Of a stretch of DNA of 64,000 bases, positions 1 to 8,437 are shown piece after piece. The DNA lies in NCBI GenBank assembly GCA_963811365.1, contig CAWEQW010000008.1, positions 310,001 to 374,000 of the forward strand. The letters are read 5' to 3'. The stretch is from CAWEQW01 sp963811365 (lineage in GTDB: Bacteria; Actinomycetota; Actinomycetes; Propionibacteriales; Nocardioidaceae). How positions within the stretch are numbered: position 1 is the first letter of the stretch; every line of letters starts with the position of its first letter. Position numbers and translations under genes: made by a program. The notes below the pieces were generated by a model. It was not told the DNA's origin, did not search any database, and was given only the letters and a program-made list of their open reading frames with translations.

Positions 1-723
1 CCGGTGCCCGGCGGGAGGTCGACGAGGAGCACGTCGAGGTCGCCCCAGTGCACGTCGACGAGGAACTGCTCGATCGCCTTGTGCAGCATGGGGCCGCGCC
101 AGACGACCGGCTCGTCGGCGACGAGGAAGCCCACCGACATCAGCGAGACGCCGTGCGCCTCGACCGGCAGCATCAGCCCCTTGAGGGCGACCGGCGCCCG
201 TCGCACCCCGAACAGCTGGGGCACCGAGTACCCCCACACGTCGGCGTCGAGCACGCCCACCCGCCGGCCCTGGGCCGCGAGCGCCACGGCCAGGTTCGCG
301 GTGACCGTCGACTTGCCCACGCCGCCCTTGCCGCTGGCCACGGCGTAGACCCGGGTCGCCGAGTCGCGGCCGAACCGGTGCCGCGTCCGGCGGCGCACCG
401 GCGCGGAGCCGGGCGGCCAGGCGCATCCGCTCCGGCTCGTCCATCGTGGTGAACTCGACGCGGACCTCCGTGACTCCGTCGACCGAGAGGGCGGCCGCGC
501 GCACGTCCGCCTCGAGCCGACGCCGCAACGGACAGGTGGCGGTGGTCAGTCGCACGGTCGCGGTGACGTGGCCGGCTCCGTGGACAGCCAGGCCGTCCAG
601 CATCCCGGCCTCGTCGAGGGACAGCTTCAGCTCCGGGTCCTCGACCCCTCCCACCGAGGCGCGGAGGACGGCCTGGTCGACCGTGGTCGCGGTGTCGCGT
701 TGCAGCCTGGACAGCACCCCCAT
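1..723 (-). CDS. Mrp/ApbC-type P-loop ATPase, 3' end outside window, one apparent frameshift
   Basis: Mrp/ApbC/NBP35-family ATPases bind or transfer Fe-S clusters in the cytosol. The N-terminal ~100 residues look like a MIP18 (DUF59) domain. The second part carries the deviant Walker A motif GKGGVGKST, then VGVLDADVWGYS and, at the window edge, VDLPPGT. The two parts are in different frames: the switch lies between about 385 and 425, so one indel separates domain from ATPase. The ATG at 721-723 shares one base with a TGA (723-725) that would end the upstream Mo-enzyme, suggesting translational coupling. The position behind a Mo/Fe-S enzyme fits a cluster-assembly role for that complex (inference). 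The family is clear; whether the gene is intact in vivo is not. Confidence 0.75.
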   Translation of the reverse strand, partial: MGVLSRLQRDTATTVDQAVLRASVGGVEDPELKLSLDEAGMLDGLAVHGAGHVTATVRLTTATCPLRRRLEADVRAAALSVDGVTEVRVEFTTMDEPERMRLAARLRAGAPPDAAPVRPRLGDPGLRRGQRQGRRGQVDGHREPGRGARGPGPAGGRARRRRVGVLGAPAVRGATGAGRPQGADAAGRGARRLADVGGLPRRRRAGRLARPHAAQGDRAVPRRRALGRPRRAPRRPPAGHR

Positions 724-3594
724 CAGACGGTCTCCTGACCGGAGGCCTGAGCGGGACCGTCGGTGCGTCACCGCGACCCGGAAGGCCGACCGCTTGGGCG
801 TGACGTGCCGCATCAGGAACTCGGGGCGGCGCTGCCCGTCGGGACCCGGACCGGGCCGGGTCATCGCGAGCCAACGTCGGTAGACCTCGCGCGACTTGTT
901 CACGTCGACCTCGACATCGCCGTACCGGTCGTCGGGGTGCGCCTTCTCGATCCGGACCTTCTGGTGCCAGCAGTGCATGCCCGAGATCGGATCCGGCTGC
1001 ACCGGGAAGGTGAGGTTCTGGTGCACACCGGGGTCGTCCCAGTAGATCCGCTCGGAGTCGGGGTCCTCGCTCGTGAACGGGCGGACGCCGTCGGTGTAGC
1101 GCAGCCTCCAGATGCCGCTCGTCGGTGCGGTCGAGGTCGACCTTGCCCATCGCCCAGCGGCTGCCGGGGTGGCCGTCCTGCGTCCAGCGGCCCATGTGGT
1201 GGGACAGCCCGACGACGCCGGGCCGGATCGCCTCGGTGGCCCAGACCCGGGCCACGAAGTGGCCGATCTCGGTGGTGACCCGGACCAGGTCGCCGGTCCG
1301 CACGCCCATCTTGCGGGCGTCGCCGGCGTTGAACCACAGCGGGTGGGTGTTGGAGATCTCGTTGAGGTACTTGGCGTTCCCGACGCGGGTGTGGATCAGG
1401 GTGGGCAGCCGGAAGTTCGGCATCAGCACGAACTCGTCGTCGTCCCGGTCGATGCGGCTCGCGGCGACGTGCGACTCGATGTACCCGGGCGTGGCGTACT
1501 CGGGCCAGCCCCAGTCGGCCAGCGTCGTGGAGTAGAGCTCGAGCTTGCGCGACGGCGAGAGCCAGCCGGCCGTGCGCGAGCCGTCGGCGTGCTGCAGGCC
1601 CACGGCGCCCGGCCTCGCCGACCAGGGGCGGGGCGGTGTCCAGGGTGACCGGCTTGCGGAGCACGCCGCGCGCGTCGGGCGTCCGCGCCCTGCAGCTCGG
1701 CGTCGGTCAGGGGCCGTTCGTCGAGGCGGTAGAGGTCCTTGGCGACCTCGAAGACGCCGTACTTGCGCATGTACTGCAGAGGGGTCAGCCCCTGGGCCGC
1801 GGCGGCCTCGGGCAGGCCGGGGACGCTGCTGTTGAACAGGATGTCGTAGTACTCGTCCATCGTCATCCGCTCACCTGGCCGCTCCTTCGACTCGAACCAG
1901 CGACGGATGCCGAGCGACCCGTCCGGGTCGATCTGCCACGACAGCTCGAACCAGAACTCGTTCTCCTCCCAGACCTCCCCGGGGTTGGCGTCCCGGCTGT
2001 CCCGGTAGGGCAGCCCGCGCCTCTCCATCGCGACTCGGGTCACCGGCTGCCGGAACGCCAGCCACTTTGCGGCGTGCGTCTCGAACGACATCGTGTCGTG
2101 GCGCTCCGAGGCGTGCCCCATGGGCAGCACGTAGTCGGCGAACGTCGCGGACTCGCTCCAGGTGGGCGTGAGCGCGACGTGCAGGCCGATCTTCGACTCG
2201 TCCTTGAGTACGTCGATCCAGGTGAAGCCGTCCGGGTTCACCCACAACGGGTTGTAGACCCGGCTGAAGTACACCTCGAGCCTGCCCCGGCCGTCCTCGA
2301 GCAGGTGCGGCAGCAGGATCGACATCTCGTTCGTGGTCAGGGGGTACTCGCGCGGCCAGAGCAGCTCGCTCCAGACGTCGTTGGGCTCCGGCATCTCCGG
2401 GAAGTGGGCGATGAACTTGTCCCATCCGTTCGGGTGGGTGCCGCCCTCGGTGCCGACGCTGCCGGTGAGCACGTTGAGGAAGAACAGGCTCCTGGTGATC
2501 TGCCAGCCGCCGAGGTTGCCCGCGGCCGCCGATCGCCAGGTATGCGTGGCCAGGCGCGAGCCGGCCTCCCCGACGTACCGCGCCAGCTGCTCGATCTGGG
2601 CGACCGGGACGTGCGCGATCTGCGCGGCGCGCTCGAAGGTCCACTCCGCGTAGTCGTCGGTCAGCCGGTGCAGGAACACCTCGAAGTCCCGCGGGGCGTC
2701 CGGGTGCAACCGCTCCAGGTAGACATCCCAGTTCACCCAGCGGCGTAGGAACTCGCGGTCGACCCGGCGGGTGCGCAGCAGGTACGACGCCACCGCCAGG
2801 AACACGGCCGACTCGCTGCCGGGCCACGGTGACATCCAGAGGTCGGCGTGCGAGGCGGTGTTCGACAGCCGCAGGTCCAGGACGACGACCTTGGCGCCGT
2901 TCTGCTTGGCCTCCATGATGCGCTGCGCATGGGGGTTGAAGTAGTGCCCGGTCTCGAGATGGCTCGAGAGCAGCACGATCACCTTCGCGTTGGCGTAGTC
3001 GGGCGAGGGCCGGTCGTAGCCCATCCAGTGGGTGTAGCCGGAGCGACCGCCGGAGGAGCAGACGTTGGTGTGGCTGTTGTGGCCGTCCACGCCCCACGCC
3101 TGCAGCACCCGCTCGGCGAAGCCGTCCTCACCGGGTCGGCCCACGTGGTACATCACCTCGTCGCGGCGGTCCTCGACGATCGCCGCGCGGACCCGTCCGG
3201 CGATGTCGCTCAGCGCCTCCTCCCAGCTGACCTCCTCGAACCGGCCGGAACCGCGCTCCCCCACCCGGCGCAGCGGGTGCAGGATGCGCTCGGGATCGTG
3301 GATCTGGTTGATCGTGGCCGGCCCCTTGGCGCAGTTGCGGCCCCGGGAGCCGGGGTGGGCGGGATTCCCCTCGAACTTCTTGGTCGAGAGGTCCTCGTGG
3401 TCGACGTAGGCCAGCAGCCCGCACGAGGACTCGCAGTTGAAGCAGATCGTCGGGATCAGCGAGTACGTGTGCGGAACCTTGCGCGGGTGCGCCTTGGCGT
3501 CGTACTCGACGTGGTGGTCCCACTCCGACGGCGGCGGGAAGTTGCGCAGCCGCTCGTGGGTGCGGGCCCCGGGAAGGGGAACCTCCGTCGTCAT
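723..3594 (-). CDS. Molybdopterin oxidoreductase (DMSO reductase family), catalytic subunit, frameshifted
   Basis: Large catalytic subunit of a complex Fe-S molybdoenzyme, about 950 residues if the frames are joined. The N-terminus has C51-x2-C54-x3-C58...C88 for a [4Fe-4S] cluster. C179 in TNVCSSGGRSG sits where polysulfide/thiosulfate reductase-like enzymes place the Mo ligand. GTEGGTHPNGWD and PTWSESATFADYVLPMG are typical of the fold. The start at 3594 follows a CAGGAGAG ribosome site. Apparent single-base frameshifts lie near 1666-1676, 1606-1615 and 1105-1112; the conserved C-terminus continues in other frames. A further indel near 745-765 is needed to use the TGA at 723-725, otherwise the frame runs into Mrp. 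No twin-arginine signal is seen at this start, so the active site may face the cytoplasm. Neighbours TusA and DsrE suggest a sulfur substrate, but this is inference. Confidence 0.8.
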
Positions 3595-3622
3595 CGCACT
3601 CTCCTGGGGTAGGTCTGGGATC

Positions 3623-5140
3623 TCACGACAGCGGGACGTCCTGCCCGGCGCGCACGAAAGCCGACTCGTAGGCCAGCAGGGCCGGCTGGGCGAGCAGGCC
3701 CGCGAGGACGAGGGCTGCTGCCGCCCCGCCGTTCCAGCCGAACGCCGCCACGACGACGGCCACGACCGCCGGTGCGACGCCTCCCCACCAGAAGATCCGG
3801 GCGTAGCGGCCGGACGTCACGACGTGCGCGGCCACGGACGCCTGGCGGCTGGCGTGCTTGCCGCCGTACTCCACCGCCAGCATCAGCAGGTGCAGCACGG
3901 CCGAGGCCACGAACACCCGGGCCAGGAAGCCGACCGTCTCCGCCGGCAGGTCGGCCAGCGCGGACAGCACCAGCAGCGCGCCGCCACCGACCATGGTGGC
4001 CTGCACCAGGAGGTGCCAGAACAGCACCGGCGACTGCCACAGGTCGCGGCCCTCCGCCTGACCGAAGAGGAACGCGGTGTAGCCGGCGGTCAGCGCGCCG
4101 GCCGGGATCGCCAGCCAGGCGAGGACGTCGATGACGCCACGGACGTCGAGCAGGGCGGCCACGATCCAGAACAGAGCCACCGCCGAGAACGCGGACAGCG
4201 CGTAGGCACCGAGCACCAGCCAGGACCGGAAGTTCGACTTCAGGAAGATGAAGAGGAACCGCTCGGGCCGCTTGAGGTCCCACACCAGCAGCGCGCCGGT
4301 CGCCGCGGCGCCCGCCAGGCCGAGAGCCGGCGCGCCGTAGGTCCCCAGCCAGCCGAGGTCGTAGCCGAGCAGCCAGGCGAGGGCCGCCACGGCGAGCGCT
4401 CCCGCTCCGACCGCCTTGCTCCACAGGTACGTCGTCACTCGCCAGCCCCAGGGCCGCGGGTGGGCGGTGTTCAAAGTGGTGCGCGCGCCCGTCGTCGGGT
4501 CGCCGGGCAGGTCGCCGGCGGTCTGCAGCCGCTGCGCGTCCGGCTGCGCCCAGATGTAGGTGTCGTCGACGGGCGCGGCGAGCGGGTCCAGCACCGCCCG
4601 GTCGGCACCGAGGTAGAAGACGTTGGGCCCGGTGTTCTGCTCCGGCGCCCGGACGGCGGTCTCCTGCGTGCTCACCAGCTTGGCGATCCCGCTCTCCGGG
4701 TCGTCCAGGTCGCCCACCCAGATCGAGTGGGTGGGACAGACCACCACGCACGCGGGCTCGAGACCCTCGTCGACCCGGTGCGCGCACATGTTGCACTTCG
4801 CAGCCGTGTGGGTGTCGGCGTCGATGTAGATCGCGTCGTACGGGCAGGCCTGCATGCAGCTCTTGCAGCCGATGCAGCGGCTGTTGTCGAAGTCGACGAT
4901 GCCGTCCTCGCGCTTGAACAGGGCCTGCGTGGGACAGATCTGCACGCACGGAGCGTCCGTGCAGTGGTTGCACCGCATCACGCCGAACGAGCGGGTCGTG
5001 TCGGGGAAGGTGCCGGTGTCGACGTACTTCACCCAGGTGCGGAACTGTCCCAGCGGCACCTCGTGCTCGGTCTTGCACGCCACCGTGCAGGCATGGCAGC
5101 CGATGCAGGTGCGCTGGTCGATGGCGAAGCCGTAGCGCAC
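3623..5140 (-). CDS. Fe-S electron-transfer subunit fused to NrfD-like membrane anchor
   Basis: A 505-residue fusion of the usual B and C subunits of Psr/Phs/Nrf-type complexes. Residues 1-140 hold four Cys quartets (C12/15/18/22, C57/60/65/69, C89/92/95/99, C116/119/131/135), enough for four [4Fe-4S] clusters. A linker follows. From about residue 205 there are roughly eight hydrophobic segments with the NrfD hallmark WDLKRPERF, the family's quinone-pocket region. It should move electrons between the quinone pool and the Mo subunit encoded 28 bp downstream. The start is GTG at 5138-5140, five bases after the TusA stop; the upstream frame in this ORF only reads through TusA and DsrE sequence out of frame. 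Fusion of the two subunits in one chain is unusual compared with classical PsrBC. Confidence 0.85.
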   Translation of the reverse strand: MRYGFAIDQRTCIGCHACTVACKTEHEVPLGQFRTWVKYVDTGTFPDTTRSFGVMRCNHCTDAPCVQICPTQALFKREDGIVDFDNSRCIGCKSCMQACPYDAIYIDADTHTAAKCNMCAHRVDEGLEPACVVVCPTHSIWVGDLDDPESGIAKLVSTQETAVRAPEQNTGPNVFYLGADRAVLDPLAAPVDDTYIWAQPDAQRLQTAGDLPGDPTTGARTTLNTAHPRPWGWRVTTYLWSKAVGAGALAVAALAWLLGYDLGWLGTYGAPALGLAGAAATGALLVWDLKRPERFLFIFLKSNFRSWLVLGAYALSAFSAVALFWIVAALLDVRGVIDVLAWLAIPAGALTAGYTAFLFGQAEGRDLWQSPVLFWHLLVQATMVGGGALLVLSALADLPAETVGFLARVFVASAVLHLLMLAVEYGGKHASRQASVAAHVVTSGRYARIFWWGGVAPAVVAVVVAAFGWNGGAAAALVLAGLLAQPALLAYESAFVRAGQDVPLS

Positions 5141-5145
5141 CGGCC

Positions 5146-5380
5146 TCAGCTCTTCCGGATCAGGTAGCGGAAGACGCCGTCCACGCTGGACGACTCGAGC
5201 AGCTCGTTGCCGGTGTCCTTGGCCCACGACGGGATGTCGCTGCGCGAGCCGCCGTCGGTGGCCTCGACGAGCATCACCTGCCCCGGTTGGAGGCTCTTGG
5301 CGGCCCGGGAGGTCATCAGGACCGGCATCGGACACTTCTGGCCCTTGGCGTCGATGGTGACGGTCGATCGTGTAGTCCAT
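5146..5380 (-). CDS. TusA-family sulfurtransferase, one apparent frameshift
   Basis: Small sulfur carrier, about 77 residues. The family signature KGQKCPMPVL is present with the persulfide-carrying Cys at about position 17, followed by the usual alpha/beta fold and a C-terminus ending YLIRKS. ATG at 5378-5380 with GAGGAAC upstream gives MDYTID, then one extra base near 5366-5368 shifts the frame before VTIDAKGQ. Restoring one base yields a normal TusA. It lies 20 bases after the DsrE-like gene and 5 before the Fe-S/NrfD gene, so all are probably one transcript. Known TusA proteins relay sulfane sulfur to DsrE-type acceptors or enzymes; here the acceptor could be the DsrE neighbour or the Mo-enzyme (inference). 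Confidence 0.8.
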
Positions 5381-5400
5381 GGCGTTCCTCGTTCGCGTGG

Positions 5401-5914
5401 TCAGATGAACAGGTTGATCTGGGAGCGGCTCATCTCGGAGAGCGCGGTGGCCGCGCCGACCGGGTCGCCGACGCCGTCGATGAGCTGGCCACGGTCGATC
5501 CCGAGCAGGTCCATGCTCATCTCGCAGGGCCAGAGCCGGACGCCGAGCTCGACGCACATCTCCATGAGCTCCTTGGGATGGGCGACCTTCTGGTCGGCCG
5601 GCCAGCTTCTGCATCATCCAGGGGCCGGCCCCGGCGATGTTGAGCTTGGAGAGCTTCAGGTGGGCCAGCCCGGGGCGGTTCATCCCCGCGAGCATCTTGG
5701 TCATCGCGTTGGTGCCGGTGATCCGCACGTCGTCGCGCACCAGGGGGAACAGCCCCCAGAACGTGAAGAAGATCGTCGTCTGCATGCCGTACGCCGCTCC
5801 GGTCGAGCCCAGGATGAGGGTCGGCCAGATCTTGTCCAGGTCGCCGCTCCACGCGACGATCGTCATCCGCTCCGGCGCTGCGTCGGTCTCGCCACGCGTC
5901 TCGTCATCGGCCAT
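5401..5914 (-). CDS. DsrE/DsrF-like sulfur relay protein (DsrE2 type), one apparent frameshift
   Basis: About 170 residues. MTIVAWSGDLDKIWPTL and the segment FFTFWGLFPL are characteristic of DsrE2-like (peroxiredoxin-family DsrE/F) proteins. The C-terminal part carries a Cys in LWPCEMSMDLLG, the expected persulfide site. The two halves are in different frames; one base inserted near 5597-5603 explains it, the joined protein ending SRSQINLFI. ATG 5914 is preferred over GTG 5923 because GAGGTGG lies about eight bases upstream. First gene of the minus-strand sulfur operon, divergent from the rhodanese/MBL gene. Known DsrE2 proteins exchange sulfane sulfur with TusA, which is encoded next. Confidence 0.78.
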
Positions 5915-5962
5915 CCGCGCCACCTCGTTCCCGTGCTCCTGGCCGCGGTCCGGCCAGGGTGG

Positions 5963-5978
5963 TTGTCACCTGTGACAA
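5963..5978. promoter_or_regulatory. Perfect palindrome in divergent sulfur promoter region
   Basis: TTGTCAC-CT-GTGACAA, seven-base arms around two bases, lies between the DsrE-like and rhodanese/MBL genes; another half site (GTGACAC) follows at once. It looks like a dimeric regulator site, perhaps of the Crp/Fnr type. The regulator is not identified. Confidence 0.45.
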
Positions 5979-5988
5979 GTGACACTAC

Positions 5989-6004
5989 ATTCATCAATGC
6001 GAAT
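5989..6004. promoter_or_regulatory. ATTC-N8-GAAT site, SqrR/BigR-type ArsR operator candidate
   Basis: ATTC-ATCAATGC-GAAT matches the ATTC-N8-GAAT pattern reported for sulfide/persulfide-responsive ArsR proteins SqrR and BigR. It sits about 70 bases upstream of the rhodanese/MBL start and 75 upstream of the DsrE start, and an ArsR gene is 2 kb downstream. The link is inference. Confidence 0.5.
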
Positions 6005-6070
6005 GCAACAGTAATCGCGCCCGAGAATGGCTCCCGGTGTCGGGGCCGACCACATCCCAGGGAGGGACCG

Positions 6071-7222
6071 ATGGCGAGCACCATCACCCCGGCCGAGCTC
6101 TTCGCCGAGCTGAGCGCCGGGACGGTCAGCGAGATCCTCGACGTACGCAACCGGGACGAGTTCGCGGCGGCGCCGGTCGAGGGTCCCCGACCGGTGCCCA
6201 CCCGGAACGTCCCGGTGTACGCCGTCTACGAGAACCTCGAGGCCGAGGCCGAGCGCGTCGCGGACGGTGCGGTGGTGATCTGCGGCCAGGGCAACGGCTC
6301 CGAGCTCGTGGCCGAGGACTTCGAGCGGCACGGCAGGCACACCCGCTCGCTGGAGGGCGGCACCGACGCGTGGGCCCGGTTCCTCGCCCCCGTGGAGATC
6401 CCCGGCCTGCCCGGCGACGTCCGCGCCTGGCAGTTCCAGCGCCCGGCCAAGGGCTGCCTGTCCTACGTCGTGGGGGTTCCCGGGCAGGCCTGCATGGTCG
6501 TGGACCCGACCCGGCACCCCCAGCCCTACCTCGACCTCGCCGCCGCGCAGGAGATGCGCCTGACGCACGTCGTCGACACCCACGTGCACGCCGACCACCT
6601 CAGCGGCGGCCCGGCGCTCGCCGAGCGGCTCGGAGCGGAGTACCACCTTCCGCCCGAGGACGCCGGCGGAGTGGTTCCGTTCCCCAGCCGCTCGCTCCGC
6701 GACGGGGAGGAGCTCGACCTCGGCTCGGCGGTCGTGCACGCGATGACCATGCACCTTCCCGGGCACACCCCCGGGACGACCGCTCTCCTGGTCTCCGACC
6801 GGCTGCTGCTGGTGGGCGACACCGTCTTCGTCCGCGGGCTGGGCCGGCCCGACCTCACCGGCCAGGCCGACCGGCTCGCCCGCGACCTGTTCACCTCGGT
6901 GCACGAGCGGCTGGAGCCCTTGGACCCCGAGACGATCGTGGCGCCCGCGCACTGGTCGGCCCCCGAGGAGTTCAACGCGGACGGGCTCGTGGTCACCACG
7001 ATCCGGGACGTCTTCGCGGCCACGCTGCTCAACGAGCGCGCGATCGAGCAGTTCGTGCAGGAGATCGTCACCTCCCTGCCGCAGGCGCCCGCCACCTACG
7101 ACACGATCCGGCTGGTCAACGCGGGCAGGCTCGCGCCGCCGGAGGACGAGCTGGAGGTCCTGGACGTCGGCAAGAACCAGTGCGCCGCGGCCACCACGCT
7201 GAGCCGCGCCGAGTCGGCATGA
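6071..7222 (+). CDS. Rhodanese-metallo-beta-lactamase fusion, persulfide dioxygenase-like
   Basis: 383 residues. An N-terminal rhodanese domain (about 1-105) has C71 in the loop CGQGNGS. A metallo-beta-lactamase domain (about 115-345) carries H171-x-H173-x-D175-H176, then HLPGHTPGTT, GDTVFVRGLGRPDL and APAHW, the ligand set and surrounding residues of ETHE1/persulfide dioxygenase-type enzymes. The likely job is oxidation of glutathione- or mycothiol-type persulfide to sulfite, with the rhodanese part handling sulfane sulfur. The domain order (rhodanese first) is the reverse of the protein at 13,579. Start ATG 6071 follows GGGAGGGACCG. ATGA overlap with the next gene implies an operon with the two DUF202 genes. 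Confidence 0.85.
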   Translation: MASTITPAELFAELSAGTVSEILDVRNRDEFAAAPVEGPRPVPTRNVPVYAVYENLEAEAERVADGAVVICGQGNGSELVAEDFERHGRHTRSLEGGTDAWARFLAPVEIPGLPGDVRAWQFQRPAKGCLSYVVGVPGQACMVVDPTRHPQPYLDLAAAQEMRLTHVVDTHVHADHLSGGPALAERLGAEYHLPPEDAGGVVPFPSRSLRDGEELDLGSAVVHAMTMHLPGHTPGTTALLVSDRLLLVGDTVFVRGLGRPDLTGQADRLARDLFTSVHERLEPLDPETIVAPAHWSAPEEFNADGLVVTTIRDVFAATLLNERAIEQFVQEIVTSLPQAPATYDTIRLVNAGRLAPPEDELEVLDVGKNQCAAATTLSRAESA

Positions 7223-7605
7223 GCAGCACTCCGGCCGACCCCGCCGAGCGCACCCGGTCGCCGCTGCACGCGGTGGGCGAGCCTCCGGACTACCGCTTCA
7301 CGCTCGCCAACGAGCGCACCTTCCTCGCCTGGATCCGCACCGCTCTCGCGCTGATGGCGGCGGGCGTGGCGGTGATCCAGCTGGTCTCCGGGCTCACCGT
7401 GATCCGGCACGTGCTGGGGATCCTGCTGATCACCCTGGGCGGCCTGCTCTCCGCAGTCTCCTACGGGCACTGGGAGCGCAACGAGCGGGCGATGCGGCTC
7501 GGCGAGCAGCTGCCGCACTCGACGGTGCCGCGGCTGGTCACCACGGTCCTCTCGCTGGCCGCGGTCATCGCGCTCGTGCTGATCGTCGTGGACCTCCTGC
7601 GATGA
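7219..7605 (+). CDS. DUF202 (YidH-like) membrane protein
   Basis: 128 residues. The N-terminal motif RFTLANERTFLAWIRTALAL is the DUF202 signature. Three transmembrane segments follow (about 45-63, 70-88 and 105-126). Function unknown; members often occur beside sulfur or stress genes. The start overlaps the previous stop (ATGA) and its own stop overlaps the next start, so the three are translationally coupled. Confidence 0.85.
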   Translation: MSSTPADPAERTRSPLHAVGEPPDYRFTLANERTFLAWIRTALALMAAGVAVIQLVSGLTVIRHVLGILLITLGGLLSAVSYGHWERNERAMRLGEQLPHSTVPRLVTTVLSLAAVIALVLIVVDLLR

Positions 7606-7955
7606 ACCTCGGATGGCGGGGACCGCGGCGGCGGACGGACGCGGTGGTCGACCCGGGTCTCCAGTCCGAGCGGACCGCGATGGCGTGGCAGCGCACCGTG
7701 CTCGGCGTCGGCGGGGTGTCCGCGCTGCTCCTGCACCGCGCGGACGGCAACCCGCTTGCGGCCGTTCCCGGGGTCGTCGGGCTGCTGGTCGCTCTGGCCC
7801 TGCTCGTCGTGGTCGAGAGACGCTACGAGCGCACGGTCCGCCGGGTCGTCGCCGGGGAGACGCCCGCCGGACCGGGGCTGATCCGCGCGGTCGCCGCCGC
7901 CGCGGCTGCGCTCGCCGTCGCGGCGCTGGTCCTGGTCACCGTGCGTCCCGACTGA
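7602..7955 (+). CDS. Second, divergent DUF202 membrane protein
   Basis: 117 residues. The core SERTAMAWQRTVLGVGGV resembles the DUF202 signature of the previous gene. Three hydrophobic segments are visible (about 31-48, 49-66 and 93-114). DUF202 proteins are often encoded in unlike pairs, as here, which suggests a hetero-oligomer (inference). It overlaps the upstream stop by four bases. No function can be assigned. Confidence 0.8.
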   Translation: MNLGWRGPRRRTDAVVDPGLQSERTAMAWQRTVLGVGGVSALLLHRADGNPLAAVPGVVGLLVALALLVVVERRYERTVRRVVAGETPAGPGLIRAVAAAAAALAVAALVLVTVRPD

Positions 7956-7993
7956 ACCGGGTCGGCGCCGGCGAAAGCCGCTGCGCGAGCCTC

Positions 7994-7999
7994 TACACT
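7994..7999 (+). promoter_or_regulatory. -10 element (TACACT) of the arsR gene
   Basis: TACACT lies 44 bases upstream of the GTG start of the ArsR gene and after the DUF202 stop, so the regulator has its own promoter. The same hexamer appears before map and rnpB in this window. Confidence 0.5.
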
Positions 8000-8042
8000 G
8001 GGAGCCCTCGTCGGGCCCCTCCCGAGCACGGAAGGAGCTGCC

Positions 8043-8381
8043 GTGGACGCCGACATCTCCGCCCAGCTGCACGAGCTCCACGCCCGGGTCTGCAAGGCGA
8101 TCGCTGACCCGAAGCGGCTGTTGATCATCAACGAGCTTCGGGACAAGGAGCTCAGCGTCAGCGACCTGTGCGACGCCCTCTCGCTGACGCAGTCCAACGC
8201 CAGCCAGCACCTCGCCGTACTCCGTGAGCGCGGCGTGGTGACCACGCGACGTCAGGGGACCACGATCTACTACACCCTGCGCAGCCAGAAGGTCGTCCAG
8301 GCCGTCGACCTGCTCCGCGAGTTCATGGCCGAGAGCCTCAGCGAGCAGGGCCGGCTCGGAGAGGCCGTGCCGGCGCCCTGA
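8043..8381 (+). CDS. ArsR-family winged-helix regulator, possible thiol/persulfide sensor
   Basis: 112 residues. IADPKRLLIINELRDKELSV, then the recognition helix SLTQSNASQHLAVLRERGVV and the wing TTRRQGTTIYYTL, are typical of ArsR/SmtB proteins. The classical ELCVCDL metal site is absent (SVSDLCDA instead). The only cysteines are C17 and C43, which could form a redox or tetrasulfide pair, but their places differ from the SqrR/BigR pair. Start GTG 8043 follows GGAAGGAG at good spacing. Its position after the persulfide dioxygenase operon, and the ATTC-N8-GAAT site upstream of that operon, suggest it controls these genes (inference). Confidence 0.85.
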   Translation: MDADISAQLHELHARVCKAIADPKRLLIINELRDKELSVSDLCDALSLTQSNASQHLAVLRERGVVTTRRQGTTIYYTLRSQKVVQAVDLLREFMAESLSEQGRLGEAVPAP

Positions 8382-8387
8382 CGTGTC

Positions 8388-8419
8388 GCAGGGTCGCCCG
8401 GAGGTCCGGACGACCCTGC
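8388..8419. terminator. Hairpin between convergent genes
   Basis: A nine-base-pair stem GCAGGGTCG/CGACCCTGC with a 14-base loop follows the arsR stop by six bases and precedes the end of the opposing secreted-protein gene. It probably serves both. There is no T-run, as is common at this GC content. Confidence 0.6.
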
Positions 8420-8437
8420 TCCCTCAGAGCGATCGGG

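Noticed and set aside
721..1110. A natural fusion of the Mo-enzyme to Mrp through the open frame
   Set aside because: A TGA overlaps the Mrp ATG by one base in the neighbouring frame, the usual coupling; the open frame is one more indel effect.
3623..5923. A single 766-residue DsrE-TusA-FeS-NrfD fusion
   Set aside because: Between about residue 110 and 260 the frame is wrong for DsrE and TusA, which read correctly in other frames; three genes with two indels explain it better.
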